From Dermanyssus gallinae (lineage: Eukaryota; Arthropoda; Arachnida; Mesostigmata; Dermanyssidae), in contig QVRM01001794.1 of NCBI GenBank assembly GCA_003439945.1, positions 16,001 through 80,000 of the forward strand: a stretch of DNA of 64,000 bases. The letters are read 5' to 3'. The notes under the pieces are model-generated. The model worked only from the letters and a program-made list of their open reading frames with translations. It was not told where the DNA came from and searched no databases. The position numbers and the translations under genes were made by a program. Position 1 is the first letter of the stretch. Every line of letters starts with the position of its first letter. This document shows, one piece after another, positions 11,070-23,267 of the stretch.

Positions 11070-11880
11070 AAATATGAGAACGAATCGAAAAATTCGAATT
11101 CACTAAAAAATATTAAAGCTTCCACCTGCTCCAATGCACTTGTGTCACTTTTTTCTCACTCTTCGAAATATTTTTAAGCGTGTGTTTCGGAATCGATTTG
11201 AAATACTTCTGCGATTTTGTTTCAATATGTTTTATATAAAGACGTTGTCACTTTAACATTTTGATTTATGGGAACACGAAAAGGTCGCACGTGGCCAGGT
11301 CCGGCGAATAGGGAGGTCGCGGATATATAGGAAGCGCTGTTGTGATGGAAAGTCCAAGAAATGTTTGCCCAGAGTTCAGGCATTCTGCTTTGAATGTAGC
11401 ATACCTTATTGTAGAATCAGGTGGCAAACTTTCGTGGAAGATTATTTCTTTGCAGTGAAAAAACAGTAAAAAAAACGTGGTATTGGATCTGCGATCGGCT
11501 CTCTCCTTGGAAGCACCTTGGGCTCCGGTTTTGATGCCGTAACTATATATATGCTAGGGCCTTCAGCTACCGCCTGAAAGTAAAACTTGGTATTTCCCGA
11601 CAGGCGTTAATTTGCTCGAAATTCAATATTTTTAAAAATAACTTCCTTGCCAGTATTTCTGACGCATGAAATTTTGCCCTTGACTGTTACAACTGGTCCA
11701 CAAGGTATCTCCAATATCTCCAATTCTCCAAGCTGTCTCCCTGATAGTGATTCGGCAATTTAGAACACAAATGCATAAACTTTTTCAACGTTTTCGAAGG
11801 CTTTCCCGAAAGAAAATCAATCTTTGGTTCCTTTACATCCATAAAGAAAACGACGATATCACTTATGCACACATTGAACC
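11070..11880 (-). pseudogene. mariner-family transposase relic
   Basis: On the minus strand, 11316-11284 reads PPYSPDLATCD, the hallmark block around the third catalytic aspartate of mariner/Tc1 DDE transposases ('HPPYSPDLAPCD'). Upstream in the coding sense are IIFHESLPPDSTIRYATFKA (compare 'GIVHHEFVPPGQTVN..FY'), near 11450-11380, and a GAQGASKERADRRSN stretch matching the 'SSPRPKKAR...' segment. Downstream lies a decayed C-terminal part with KYFEE. Frameshifts and stops occur throughout, and I did not find the terminal inverted repeats. It is an old, inactive copy. The third-aspartate context (..CDLF) differs from the copy at 63.3 kb (..SDNYLF), so the two belong to different lineages. Confidence 0.75.
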
Positions 11881-12201
11881 AAAGTCAAACAATAAACAAA
11901 AGTTGGCCTTTATTTAGCTGAATGGCGCTTCTAAGCAAAACTTGGCGATTGCGGTAAAATTTCCCGTAGACTTTTATAGGCTTGGAAGTGGCCACTGTTC
12001 CACCACGTGGTTCCAGAGGATGTATCGACGTGCTTAGACATGCATCCACAGATATGACATCAAAAATGTACCCTACAACGTCCGAGGTAATATTTGATTG
12101 ATTCAGGACGTGTCACATATTTGCGTTTGTTTGTGTTTTGCTTTTCCAGTGCACAGGCGTTGCTTCTGTCAACCAGGTTAAGTTTTATTACTAGGAAGCT
12201 T

Positions 12202-12341
12202 GTGTATATATATATATATATATGTTTACAGATGCAATAAAGTAAATGAAGACAGGATAATTCACTGCGTGTCTCCATATATGTATCGGAAGTATGGGTT
12301 GAATTTGTAAATAAAAAAAAATATATATATATATATATATA
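12202..12341. repeat. Two short (AT)n tracts
   Basis: An AT run at about 12203-12222 and another at 12321-12340, the latter preceded by an A-run. They frame about 100 bases of ordinary sequence. Confidence 0.9.
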
Positions 12342-12370
12342 CATACATATGCGTACGCGCATATGTGTAA

Positions 12371-12374
<4 letters not shown>

Positions 12375-12466
<92 letters not shown>
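12375..12466. repeat. (AT)n microsatellite
   Basis: About 92 bases of pure AT dinucleotides. Confidence 0.97.
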
Positions 12467-12469
<3 letters not shown>

Positions 12470-12644
12470 AGGGCCATGTATATGTGTGGCTAAGAATATC
12501 GTACCGCCAGCTATCGGACAAGCGGCGGCGGCGGCTGCTTCCGATGATGAAAGACCGAGCCGCTCACCAATCGATCCACCGACGTTTTCGGCGTTTGCTG
12601 TCGTAAGAGATACCGCAGACGACGGTATCATGTACCAGTAGTAA

Positions 12645-12663
12645 GTGAGTGAGTGAGTGAGTG
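12645..12663. repeat. (GTGA)n microsatellite
   Basis: Almost five copies of GTGA in a row. Confidence 0.95.
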
Positions 12664-12952
12664 CAGATAAAAATGTAATCTGCTACAGCTATGACGTTCA
12701 TGTTTCCGATCTCGGTCGTCGACGGCTAGCAACTCTGCCCGCAGCGCTAGAATAAATATCGTTGCCTCGGACCACCCGGTCATCCGAGTTAGACGCGCTT
12801 GCCGAACACTGTCGACTGCTTGCAGGTCAGCTGAAGCCTGAAGATATTTGACACTACCTGCCGTTCTGCGGGGCTCGCCAGTTGAGGTGCAACTCTTACA
12901 ACGTCAAAGCAACGTTGCCAAACACGTTTTATCGGTGGCTGCTCATGCGATC

Positions 12953-13508
<556 letters not shown>

Positions 13509-13514
13509 TCCACG

Positions 13515-14700
13515 CCGCCACGTCCGACGGTCGCATCGGAAGCCCGTCGCATGGCAACGGCATTGAACTGCGTGCGATTATTGACTGACAAACGATACTG
13601 ACCCGCAAGGCGTAAAGCCGAAATGATCGGGCGGTTAAAAGTTGCAGCGTTGTCCCCGTGCGAACCGGACGATAAAAAATAAATGCAAGCCTCCCCCAGC
13701 ATTTTGCTGACTCCACGCGGCTTCCGTTCGAATTGTGCAACTAGTTCTACACACGCGCGGCCGTTTGTCGACATCTGATCAGAATCCTTTCTACTTGGCA
13801 ATTAAACATGCCACTAGGTGGTGCCACAAGCCACGGCCTGCCCTATCCACACCTAAGCTGCAGAGCTGGCGGACTTTCGACTGAAATGGCCTTCAGGTGC
13901 GCTCATTTAGTTGTCGGCGGTGTTGTGTTGCTTTGCCTGTGGTAAGCGTTAGATGTTGTTGTATCAGGCCGGTCAGCGCCTCAATGGTCCAGCAGTTCCG
14001 CAAACCTTCCCCAAATTAGTTCTGTGCCAGGAAAAGGCCCCGGGGGAAGGTTCGCCCATATGATTGGGTCATCAGGAAGCCACCACTGAAAACCTTGCGT
14101 TTCGGAGGGTTCCGTTGAGAAATTTAATCACACCTCAACGACTCGTCTAAGGAAAGTCCCTATGCAAAATGGCGCAAGTTATGCTCCCCGCCCGAGCAGG
14201 ACGTGGCTGTGCCTGTACTTATCCCAGCGTTCGGCAAAATAGACAAACAGCTTAACGAATATGTAGATCTTCTTTGATTCAGTGAGACCATTGAGTCGTA
14301 AAAGTGCGCGCCAATCCTTCGTCATCACGATCGCAACCCGTTGTTGTTCTGTTTTGTAAGTTTGTTGTTACAATGTCTGTGGCTGGTTTTGTTGTTGTGC
14401 CAGTATGTTCATATGTTGCTGTAGTGCGCCGCTTAACTAAGATTAATTCAGCAGCACTACCACAAAACATCAACAACTGGTGAGCAGCTGTCACGGCACC
14501 TACCAACGGCTAAGTAGGCTATCACAGCTGGAGCTGAGTAGTGGCAGATCGCCGAGAGTGAGTAATTCATCTTAATTGCGTTCATTTGTGTTGGCAGTAA
14601 GACGGACCGCCATGCACCCCCGCCGTCTATGCATTAGCCGCTGACGGTTGTTGCAGTGGCGGAGGCGGCCAAGATGGGACAAAGTCCGAGTTCAGGTAGT
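13515..14700. other. No gene seen
   Basis: Relatively GC-rich sequence around the microsatellites. No frame shows a recognisable motif, and no splice structure can be defended from sequence alone. Confidence 0.4.
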
Positions 14701-14706
14701 GGTGCG

Positions 14707-14707
14707 C

Positions 14708-14754
<47 letters not shown>

Positions 14755-14776
14755 TATATATATATATATATATATA

Positions 14777-14828
<52 letters not shown>

Positions 14829-14831
14829 ATA

Positions 14832-14865
<34 letters not shown>

Positions 14866-14868
14866 TAT
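14707..14868. repeat. (AT)n compound microsatellite
   Basis: About 160 bases of AT dinucleotides broken by single TATG or ATGC units and one ATAATA slip. Confidence 0.97.
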
Positions 14869-14892
14869 TTATATACTTTTCACATTGAATGG

Positions 14893-14909
14893 GGGAGAGA
14901 GAGAGAGAG
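14893..14909. repeat. (GA)n microsatellite
   Basis: Short GAGAGA run following the AT tract. Confidence 0.9.
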
Positions 14910-16080
14910 GCGCAGAGAAGCGGAATGTGGGGAGACAACCAGATGGAACCAGGACAGAACGAGGGAGTTTTGCCAGCCGTATGGTTGAACTAAACACGTG
15001 GGCGAAAAGGGGCTAGGTTTGTAGATGCACTATTTGCAACGACTTTTTTCCGCGACTGTGTCAAAACTATGGGCCCGATTCCTCTCCATGGGCAGCCCTT
15101 CCGCCGCGTTTCAGTAGGTGCCGGTTGCGGTCGTGGCCGGCCTCATTTGTCATCTCGAGAAGCCAGCGACTACTCTTCTACTCCCCCCCTTCTCCTGTTA
15201 CGCTATGGATCGTAATAGCAGCCCCAGGGGACACTGGCAGTGACTGCAGTACGAGTTGTGGACCCAGCTAGTGTCGCTTTTGCACGGGCCTAGCGCGGCA
15301 AGAATGCGCAAAAGTACCTCAAGACTGCGGTCTACTTACCAAGCAAAACACTTATCTTGCATAGATGTTTAATAATTCAGAATATTTGCCAGCATTTTTG
15401 TGGCGATAAAAAGCGTGTAAATAATATCTGATAGAGCAACATACCTGATAAAGTCGCCTGTACCAGATTTAGTAATTTTTTGCCAGAGTGACACCCCGTA
15501 AATGTTACCACGTCGTTCGCCAAGAAAACACGCTATGGTACACACGTTGCGTGCATTTAAACAAATTGCCGTTCGTGACAAGATACTAGTGAGGTGGAGG
15601 GCATAATCTTAAGAGCTGAAGAACAAGAACCTGACAGCAGACCAACTTTTGCAGACGCCCTTAGATAGAATAGGGGGGGAGAACTCGACACCAGGTAATA
15701 GATAGGCTCTCGCCGGCTGTCCGTCGAGACGAGACTAGCCCATTGCTCGTTCCTCGGATTATAGAACAGGACATTCGCAAAATACGTAAGATCCAGGAAC
15801 TTACGAGAATACGTGCAAAGCTCCCAGCGTAACTAAAAGTAAGGGCAGCTGGCAGTGAGTGATCACCTTATCCAGCACTAGTGCTCGTTGAATTTTGCTA
15901 AATAAGACCATAACCGGTCGGAGGAAACAACTGCAAAGCTGGGGAATGGATTCCATCACTCCCCACGTACTAAACTACTAGGCACACGGCCCACAGCACA
16001 AATCAGGCACACGGCTGTTGTATGTAAAAATAAGAAGGCAGACAAGCAGGTTATTACCGCTGCAGGAAGAACGACTACCT
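14910..16080. other. No gene seen; 3' part may be 5' sequence of an R1-like ORF1
   Basis: No motif before about 16090. The stretch 15960-16090 is open on plus into the zinc-knuckle trace that follows and may be decayed ORF1, but I cannot demonstrate homology. Confidence 0.35.
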
Positions 16081-16085
16081 CGCCC

Positions 16086-16620
16086 GTGGCTGTAAGGCAG
16101 CACTCCCCAAATGCTAGGTATGTGACGGCGAGGGCCACAGAGCCATGTCCACCGCATGCCCTTACTACCCTCAACATCTTAGGGCTAAAATGTAAAAACG
16201 AGCTAACCCAAGCTAGCAAAAACAAGACACGAGTTGCAAACCCAACGAGGGGGACAAGGATATCGGGACCGAGCACTCTGGAAGACACAGGGACTCAAGG
16301 GCCGACGGAAGACCTGACGCAGCGCGACTCCCTATCAGGAAAATGAGAGGCGGCATATGTACTATTCAGGCCAACTGCAGTAAAAGCTGGCTAACTGACT
16401 ATATAATAGATGAAAAACTACGGAGATGAATGACTGATGTGATGGCTCTCAACGAGCCCAGCAAGAAGGAGACAGCACGAAAATAGATTCTCCTGGGTGG
16501 TGGTAAAGGAGGTCGGCAAAATCTACTTTGCTTATATAAACCCCAACTGTTCGCATGAAGGTTTCAGGCGACTCCTAGACGACCTCGCGGAACGTCTAAG
16601 TTAGTCGCGGGCATGAAGAA
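16086..16620 (+). pseudogene. R1-like retrotransposon: ORF1 zinc knuckle and start of ORF2 endonuclease
   Basis: At 16112-16159 one plus frame reads a zinc-knuckle trace C-(stop)-V-C-DGEGH-RAMSTA-C, that is C-X2-C-X4-H-X6-C. This is close to the CCHC knuckles at the end of R1-type ORF1 proteins, and a stop interrupts it. About 180 bases further, from ATG 16341, another frame reads CTIQANCSKSWLTDY and then DVMALNEP. It matches the beginning of R1 ORF2 endonucleases ('QINL..SR.A.DLL....  DV.L.SEP'). In the same frame GKIYFAYINPNCSHEGFRRL follows (the 'Y.SPN....F' block). Stops interrupt it and the RT does not follow on this strand. Order and spacing of ORF1 end and ORF2 start agree with one element. 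Confidence 0.65.
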
Positions 16621-17468
16621 AAATACCCTTACGGTGTCCCTTGGAACACAGCAAACCACAGCGCTTCTCAATAGGTTGTTTCCGAGATAGGCGCCTCTTG
16701 TAGGATTTATTTATGGGAATATTTCTACACAAAAAACAAAAGGTAGAACAACAACTCTCCAAGATTCAAACACGAGGTTCGAATTGCAGCGTATAGATAA
16801 AAGACCGAAAAAGCCCCGGATCCCGGTAAAGTACGAGTTGAGTTCCTTTTCAGGGATTACCCTAAAACAGTGGCCCAGGTTTTTATACCCCGATGAGTAG
16901 TGGCAGCTGTTATATTGGAGGCGAATTAAAGTCGTCTCAGTTCAAACGGAAACAGGAGCTATCGGGCTAAACGCATACGGAGAGCTCCTGTAAAATGCTA
17001 CCAGGCCATAGTTAAGAAACAACTTAAACTGTTTGCTGACAAACACAGTCTGAATTTGGTCACACAGTATGACTCCCATAAGAACAGATCTGTCCTAGCA
17101 GCAATACTTACAATATGTAAGTATTGTATTATTGTACATCCGGCAGCTAGGGCGAAGCTGACGGGCAAGTTTGCTCATGGCAAACATGGACAGCCAAAAA
17201 CAAGTGCTAAACCAAACACCAGCTTGTATCTCGTTCGCACTTCTTTCTGGCTGATCCGTCTCTAAATTTCTACGGTGGAAACGTGATTAGTCAACATTGG
17301 CTAGGAGAGCAACTTCGAATGAGGCTGCCGCAACCGTCGTTATACATTATGCTTTATAGAGGGCAAGTACGATACCCCGTAGCACCCTCCCGTCACGCTG
17401 GTGATTTCGCTGGGTCAACCGGTTATTGTGGGGAATTGGAAAATCATCTACGAAAATACCTGTTTGTA

Positions 17469-17760
17469 TTATATTAGGTTTCTGATTTTTGAAAAATTGG
17501 AGAAACATAGCAGGCGGTAGGATCTGGGGCCTTTTAGCATGCAAATTAGACCCAATGACTTCCATGCTACGGGAAAGAAACCTCTTCGAGGCATCTTTGT
17601 GGCCGCTTCAACCACTGCTTCCCGGTACACTTTTATAAGAAGCTTGGCCGCAGAGACGTGAATTACGTTCAAACTCGGAGGTCTTGTCTTGGGGCGGTCT
17701 AATGCCACGCAGACCTTCAGCGAAGTGAGTACTAGGGGCTGCCTTTTTATTTTTTTACTC
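17469..17760 (-). pseudogene. R1-like RT fingers fragment
   Basis: On the minus strand the frame starting at 17906 is open for 145 codons. From about 17750 it reads LTSLKVCVALDRPKTRPPSL, then AAKLLIKVYREAVVEAATKM, RRGFFPVAWKSLGL, and RSYRLLCFSNFSKI. This is the R1 RT fingers order '..EV..AL.R.K..KAPGLDGI', 'LL..IY...', 'G.FP..WK...L', 'YRPI.LL...GK'. The invariant PGLDG and YRPI boxes are mutated and the palm is missing, so only the N-terminal third of the RT remains. It lies on the opposite strand to the endonuclease piece 850 bases upstream, so the two are separate insertions or an inversion. Confidence 0.7.
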
Positions 17761-17909
17761 ATTCTTATTGTATAGACGGCAGTCGGGAATCGCGCTGCAG
17801 TGCCTTTAGAAATCGGTCGGATTGGCGCATTCAGAAAGAAACTGAGCCGCCTAACGGCGGCTGTTTTCCAGTGCTTGGGAGGACAACGGCGTCTGAAACG
17901 ACCCATCCA

Positions 17910-19435
17910 ACCCGAGTAGGTGTTACAGGGAATCTCAAGTAGCCTCTAAAAGTCCTTCGCAATTGTTGGAGAGTCTAATATACTCCTTCTCGTCTGATTT
18001 ACTCTAATGTTGAATGACCTAAAGAGACATCATGTCAATTGGGGCCAAATGAAAAAACGCCTTGCAAAAAATGAAAAAAAAAATATTTAATGTATTGAAA
18101 TTTAAAGGCGCATGCCTGTGTGGAAATGCTCGTACTATGCGTTGACGCTGTTGATACAGGCATATTTTCGTTGTATGGTTCAAGAAAAAATAATAATCAT
18201 AAAATATCAACATAAATAATATGTCTACCCAATCAAAACATTCTTGCAATCTAATCAAATGTTGATTTTACTCAAGCAATATGTCGATACTCGATAGACA
18301 TTTCTTCATAGGGCAATTGCGAGCCCACCATTAACTGGCTGAGTCCCTAGTACTGCAGTCTCTTACAAATAAATCCCAAAATAGTCGATACAAGTCCCTT
18401 AAGAACCACTCCGAGACATCTTGAGAAAGGACGCGTCTTGAATGCAACGGGCTTTATTATATAGCTAGATGCCCTGCATTCTTGTTCTTCCTCAGTTGCC
18501 TGTTTTTTGTCCAGAACGCCAGGCTGCTTTCTTAAGTATTTTTATACCTTCTGGTTCTTTCCTGCAAGAAATGCCTGCTAATTGCAGGACTCTCCCTAAG
18601 ACGTCAGTTAGCGCTTAATATCTCGAATATCTTCTCTTCGTTTGTGCATTACTGGTGCCATGCTAACCAGTTTCATTTAGAACGCGCTTCTCAAGTGCAG
18701 CCACCTTTGACATGGTGTCTTTCAGCAACGTCCCCAGCTGAGGAAAACAAAGACCTGAAGCCACTTGTTGCTGGAGTTATGGCAGACAGCACTCTCAAAA
18801 GGCAGGAGTTACTGCCATCCTTTTTTGTAGAAGCTTTTATTTTCGATTGTGTCTTTTTAACCACTGCCGTATTTAGCCATGAGTGATGCTTATCTTCACA
18901 GAGCATTCGGCGCATATCGACGCAGAGTGAAGCAGGGGGCAAGAAAAGTCAAATGCGACATATCAGGATGTTTTTTTTTAAAGGGTTAGCTTTTTTGTTT
19001 TTTCAGTGGTGCCATATGGTCGGCCGCCCAAAGAAGAGTCCTGACGGATACCGAGGTGTCGCCTTGAGTTAGTTTGGACTGAACCAACCGAGTACGAGGG
19101 CCATCCTGGCTGTAAGGCCACTGCTTGGGCGTCTATAGAATGAATCTTTTTTCAACCAACCACCGTCGGACTCTCACCGCTGCGTGTGCGTATAAAAACT
19201 TCCGGGATTAAACTAAGGGCATTGAGTTTTATTGGAAACGCAAGTGCGCCACCGAAATATTTAGTTCTTCTTCTATTGCGTTACATATATACTCCTGCAG
19301 CTAAAATTATCGCAACGACAGTAGACAAATGAATGAAACTCATAGGGGCTAGATCAGAGGTCGTGTGTCCACTGATAAACAGAAACTGTAGAGACTTCAC
19401 GATGTTCGCTTAGAGACCCTAATTTCGCGATGATC
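17910..19435. other. No gene seen
   Basis: Frames of up to 83 codons on both strands without recognisable motifs; A- and T-rich stretches near 18068-18080 and 18971-18979. Confidence 0.4.
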
Positions 19436-19440
19436 GTACA

Positions 19441-19719
19441 GTGCATATACGTCTGGAGACAGAGGTCCCAGGTTGTCCCGTGGGCCCAATGGTAGTTGCA
19501 ACACTAAGGTTGTTGCTTCTAATCCTTGCGCGAGCTCTCTTCCGAGTCGCATCTTTTGCATCGATGCTTTCTGTGAGGGCAATTAGTCTAAACGGGGTTG
19601 CACCACAGGCAATAAAATACCTCGCAGTAGAGGACCACAGCTTGCGTTTTGGGCATCATATATACAATTGGAGACAAACATGCCTTGTGGCTGTGAGGCA
19701 TAATGCCCTGTGGCTGTGA
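19441..19719 (+). pseudogene. R1-like RT fingers fragment
   Basis: An open stretch of 92 codons. Its second half reads ISLNGVAPQAIKYLAVEDHS followed by LRFGHHIYN. This matches the R1 RT fingers block 'PGLDGVPP.AIK.L......L...YN'. Nothing upstream is recognisable, and the match stops at the 23-bp tandem repeat at 19681. A short, old fragment. Assignment rests on one motif. Confidence 0.5.
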
Positions 19720-19747
19720 GGCATCATGCCCTGTGGCTGTGAGATCA
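19681..19747. repeat. 23-bp tandem repeat, ~2.9 copies
   Basis: The unit TGCCCTGTGGCTGTGAGGCAT followed by two or three bases starts at 19681, 19704 and 19727, with one C/T difference between copies. Confidence 0.9.
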
Positions 19748-19749
19748 CT

Positions 19750-20355
19750 GGAAATCCTGCCGGACTCTTGAAACTTAAGAGCCTAACTCGGTTCTCTGAG
19801 TCTTTTGCAAAGTCTGCCTTCACTTACAAAAAAGGTTAATCTATTTTTTCATTTAGGTGATTAGTCCGGTCCCTACATGCACCGCTAAAGCGCGTCTCTG
19901 GCACAATTTCCTCGGCCTAGAAAATAATCGCATGGGATCTCGTCTTCAGCGCAAGCAATGTCTCTTACTTCTTCAGTAGATCAGAAGACAAACCAACTTC
20001 TCCGTTATTCACTTGGCTTTAATGCTCTTAAAATACTCTGATTCTTGCAAATACAATTGCTCGTGCCGTCTCTCTTCGCACTGTGAACACGCCTTTCTTT
20101 AGATATAATAAATAGACCAAGTTATTTTGGTCTCGCTGTCCTTTAGGTATCCGCGTATTGCGCGCAATTGCCCCTGATACAAATGTGAGGCTAGAAACCT
20201 GTCGTTTTTTCTCTTTTTTTGTATACGCCTAACACTGATGCATCTCTTCTAGCGTCGGTGGGTGGCCCAAGTGGCCCAATGCACTGCTCCCCAGTGCCAG
20301 CTGCCATCTTGCTCCGCAGGAGCCGGTACATCTGCCTGCTGGCTCAATGTTGGAT
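19750..20355. other. No gene seen
   Basis: No motif-bearing frame. Confidence 0.4.
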
Positions 20356-20540
20356 TCAGACACCATCGTTGTAAATGTTAGGTGCCTCTTCTCCATTGCG
20401 CCTTAGTAACGCATCTTCCACCTCCCGGGGGCTGATCTCTTTAGGTGGCCTCAAACGAGTTGAGCCGGGATGGGCAAGGTGCACCGCTTCCGCGTTAGGC
20501 ATGTCACGTTTGCACACAGTGCGATGACGCAGGCAGTGGA
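20356..20540 (-). pseudogene. Possible non-LTR RT fingers trace
   Basis: On the minus strand the last ~40 codons of an open stretch read RLRPPKEISPREVEDALLRR and NGEEAPNIYNDGV. This has the pattern '..EV..AL.R...NKAPG.DGV' found just before the fingers of non-LTR reverse transcriptases. Nothing downstream on this strand is recognisable. Weak, single-motif evidence. Confidence 0.35.
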
Positions 20541-20679
20541 ACAGTTGTAAACCAAATGAACTTGCTGTGAAACATATACCATACTTAATAGCATAGAGTA
20601 AAATAGAAAACATCTTTATTTGCATAAAGAAGGTTGTCTTGTACACAAGACGATATATGAAGTAAGTCAATTAAATTTG

Positions 20680-21110
20680 TTTGTCAGGAACACAAGTTGA
20701 AGTTCGTTTGTGTGCATTCACCTTGACAAACACCCAGCAAACAAAATACTTATGTCTTCAGTGCATGCTTTCAGATAGACGATGCACCGACCTCTTAGAG
20801 AGCTTCGTTTAACGTTAAAAAAGTTGTATGCTAGATTCGCTCGTTGCAACTGAAATTACAATTGCACCTTCTGACATGGTCGTAGTAATGCGATTTTAGG
20901 CAGACTAATATTTTGGCATATATATGGCAAATATCGCATGGTGCAATTGATGCAGGTAGCGTGACACTATCGATTACCTAGTCATGATTTAATTGTCCAT
21001 GCGTTAAGACAACGCATCCATGTGTAGGTAACAGCATTCCATTTTCTAGACAGCACTGCCCAGCACCAATCAGAGCGTCTTGAAATATTATCTGATCACG
21101 TTGGTGTTCA
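20680..21110. other. No gene seen
   Basis: AT-rich sequence with no recognisable frame or repeat. Confidence 0.4.
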
Positions 21111-21112
21111 AT

Positions 21113-21671
21113 TTAGTAGTACATTTTAAGATAATTTGCGTATTCAAGGTATTTTACACTAGATGGTATATATAGGCTAATATCAAGGGCAAACATTTCA
21201 TCTAGCAAAAGAGATTTAGAGCCACCTTGGGATACTCCCGAGGGTACAAGAAACAAGTAACTGATATCACAATCCATTCTCACGCAAAGAAACGTGGATC
21301 TCTGTTCAATTATACGCAGTGAAACGAGGATCGTGAATTTATGGGAATAGATCAACCCTGTGACATGTCGAGAATGTAAGCGCACATTGATCTATGAGCA
21401 CCAAATCCGTGTTGAATGAAATTAAGTAACGTTGTGACACAGGTATATAATACCCCGTATCTGTCATTTGCAACTCCTTGTGGATCGAGATTACAATTGT
21501 TTGCTTGAACATATCAGAAACGGTTACATTATTAAAGAATCTCTTAAAAGACTCAGAGAAGAGAACAGCGAACTTGCAGTAGAAAACCGGCTGTATCTCA
21601 TCTGGGGTAAAGCTCACTTTCGGCTTCAGCTTTATGAGTACTTTGCAGATCCCTACATCTGACAACGCCAT
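21113..21671 (-). pseudogene. Jockey/CR1-type non-LTR RT relic
   Basis: Two overlapping minus-strand frames carry successive RT blocks. The first (21671-21339) reads VLIKLKPKVSFTPDEIQPVF, then FFNNVTVSDMFKQTIVISIH, then YYIPVSQR. This corresponds to 'L..LK..K..GPD.IP..F', 'FN.S.....P..WK...V.PI.K' and 'NYRPVS'. The second (21385-21113) reads VPSGVSQGGSKSLLLDEMFA and ends LEYANYLKMYY, corresponding to 'V.SGVPQGS.LGPLLF..FIND' and the catalytic YADDLKIY. YADD has become YANY at 21142-21131, so both catalytic aspartates are lost. Between the frames most of the palm-A region is deleted. The sequence style differs from the R1-like and 8.9 kb families, so it is a third non-LTR lineage in this window. 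Confidence 0.75.
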
Positions 21672-21679
21672 GTTTAAAG

Positions 21680-22512
21680 TTTAAGTTTAATACAAAAGTC
21701 TATTTTTGTCGGGTAAAAACTTCCACAGAAAGTAAATTCTCAAATCAGGTAATCTAAATCGGTAGTCGTACTTTGATGAAGAAATACCTTCATTTTTACG
21801 GTTTGCATTTAGGTTAGAAGCATAACTAAAAGCCACATATATTGGGACTCGACTGTGATTTTAAAGCAAGCTTTCATACTGTGCTTATTAAATGCAAGCC
21901 TACTACATTTAAAACCGTACAATTCTATATGCCCATTCCACTAGTAAACCCAAACATGGCTCGCATGCGATCATTTTATCCAACTTAGAAATTAATATCA
22001 AAATATATCTACTGATCGTGCTACTGATGCAGTGATCATTTTAGCTACAACCTTTTATACACTAAAAATAATGTTTCTTGATCGGAAGTCTGGATAGCAG
22101 GTCATCCGTGCTGGCCCTTTATTAGTAGATTCAATAGCTTTGCGGTGTTTCCTCAAGCGACTAAGCCAGGAAAGATGTTTATTCTGCAAAACAATAGAAG
22201 TGAGTGAGTTTGCCTATAGAAGAGAACTTTTGGAGATTTAAAGAGCATATAGCATGCGATGTACCCAGTAAGGTTGCTCCCAGATGCTGTATTTCAATGG
22301 TGTATCGCCTCTTTTAAACCCTTTTACTGAAATATATATTGATTCGTTGTTGTTTGATCTGGTGCAACATCTTAAGTTTGATACGTTTATCAACTGAGTC
22401 GAATACTCTCTCAATGTAAAAAAAATTGCTGCCGCAAGTTTTTGTCCTCCTAGTAAGGAAGCAATTTTGGGATGAAGCGCTAATTGTAAGCCAGAGTTTT
22501 TAAATTCTAAAA
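21680..22512. other. No gene seen
   Basis: AT-rich. On minus near 22430-22380 a peptide IERVFDSVDKRIKLKMLHQ loosely recalls the RT palm-A box, but it is isolated and out of order with respect to the relic at 21.1-21.7 kb. Confidence 0.35.
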
Positions 22513-22514
22513 TG

Positions 22515-22551
<37 letters not shown>
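22515..22551. repeat. (TAA)n microsatellite
   Basis: About 12 TAA units. It borders the 5' end of the nuclease-like open frame and supplies its upstream stops. Confidence 0.95.
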
Positions 22552-22558
22552 TTTCCGC

Positions 22559-23152
22559 ATGACGTCAGCACTTAGAATCGGCGCTCCCGTCTGCGAGCCG
22601 TTTCAGTGCAAACTGTGTGGAGAGATGGTAGATTCCAGTGGCCTACACCCACTGAGTTGCCCGAAGAGCGCCGGTAGATCCTCCAGACATGCTGAACTAA
22701 ACAGTGTGATTATAAGGTCTCTTAGGAAAGCCGGTATATCATCTACGCTTGAACCGAGAGGTTTAGTGTCCGCTGGCGAAGAAAGACCTGATAGGGTGAC
22801 CATTGCATTATGGTCTCATGGGAAGTGCCTTGCCTGGGATGCAACGGTTTCGTGCACCACCGCGGCTTCCTATTTACACCACAGCTCAGTTGAGCCGGGG
22901 TGGGTGGCAAAGCATGCGGACGCCAAAAAACGCGTTAAATACACTGGACTGGAAACAAGATATACTTTCGTGCCTATTGCCATGGAGACGCTAGGACCAA
23001 TCAGCAAGGGAACCGAAGCATTTCTCAAAGATTTGAGTAAGCGAATTCAGGAGGTCACCAGCGACCGAAGAGAGGGTCAATTCTTGAGGCAAGCGTTGTC
23101 TTTGGCCGTTTGCAGAGGAAAAGCGGCATCTATTTTAGGCGCCATGGAGTGA
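22559..23152 (+). CDS. Retrotransposon-type C-terminal domain: CCHC finger plus PD-(D/E)XK-like nuclease motif
   Basis: Uninterrupted 197-codon frame. Residues 17-34 form a finger C-X2-C-X9-H-X3-C, followed by CPKSAGRSSRHAELN. A second block reads ERPDRVTIALWS (RPD at residues 76-78) and then CLAWDATVSC (93-96). This PD...D-X-T spacing resembles the restriction-endonuclease-like (REL) domains seen in several families of RT-linked proteins in invertebrates. The end carries FLKDLSKRIQEVTSDRREGQ and FLRQALSLAVCRGKAASILG, a block repeated at 23.3 kb and 42.8 kb. The ATG is in mid-domain: homologous text at 42.3 kb continues further upstream, and in-frame TAA triplets of the microsatellite cut this copy, so the frame is the 3' remnant of a longer protein. 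No stop or frameshift inside suggests a young insertion. REL assignment is from motif spacing, not from an alignment. Confidence 0.7.
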   Translation: MTSALRIGAPVCEPFQCKLCGEMVDSSGLHPLSCPKSAGRSSRHAELNSVIIRSLRKAGISSTLEPRGLVSAGEERPDRVTIALWSHGKCLAWDATVSCTTAASYLHHSSVEPGWVAKHADAKKRVKYTGLETRYTFVPIAMETLGPISKGTEAFLKDLSKRIQEVTSDRREGQFLRQALSLAVCRGKAASILGAME

Positions 23153-23216
23153 AATAATTATTTAAAGAATTTGCAATAATACGTTCAGACCTCACATTGT
23201 AACATTATTTAACATG

Positions 23217-23250
23217 TAATAAATAATAATAATAATAATAATAATGATAA
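23217..23250. repeat. (AAT)n microsatellite
   Basis: About nine AAT units followed by ATGATAATC, lying between two copies of the nuclease-like 3' end. Confidence 0.92.
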
Positions 23251-23267
23251 TCATCATCAGCACAAGT

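Noticed and set aside
17105..17127. Palindrome AATACTTAC-N5-GTAAGTATT
   Set aside because: Short arms (9 bases) in AT-rich sequence; not remarkable by itself.
22380..22440. Minus-strand peptide resembling RT palm A (ERVFDSVDKR)
   Set aside because: Isolated, and upstream rather than downstream of the fingers of the relic at 21.1-21.7 kb, so it does not fit that element.
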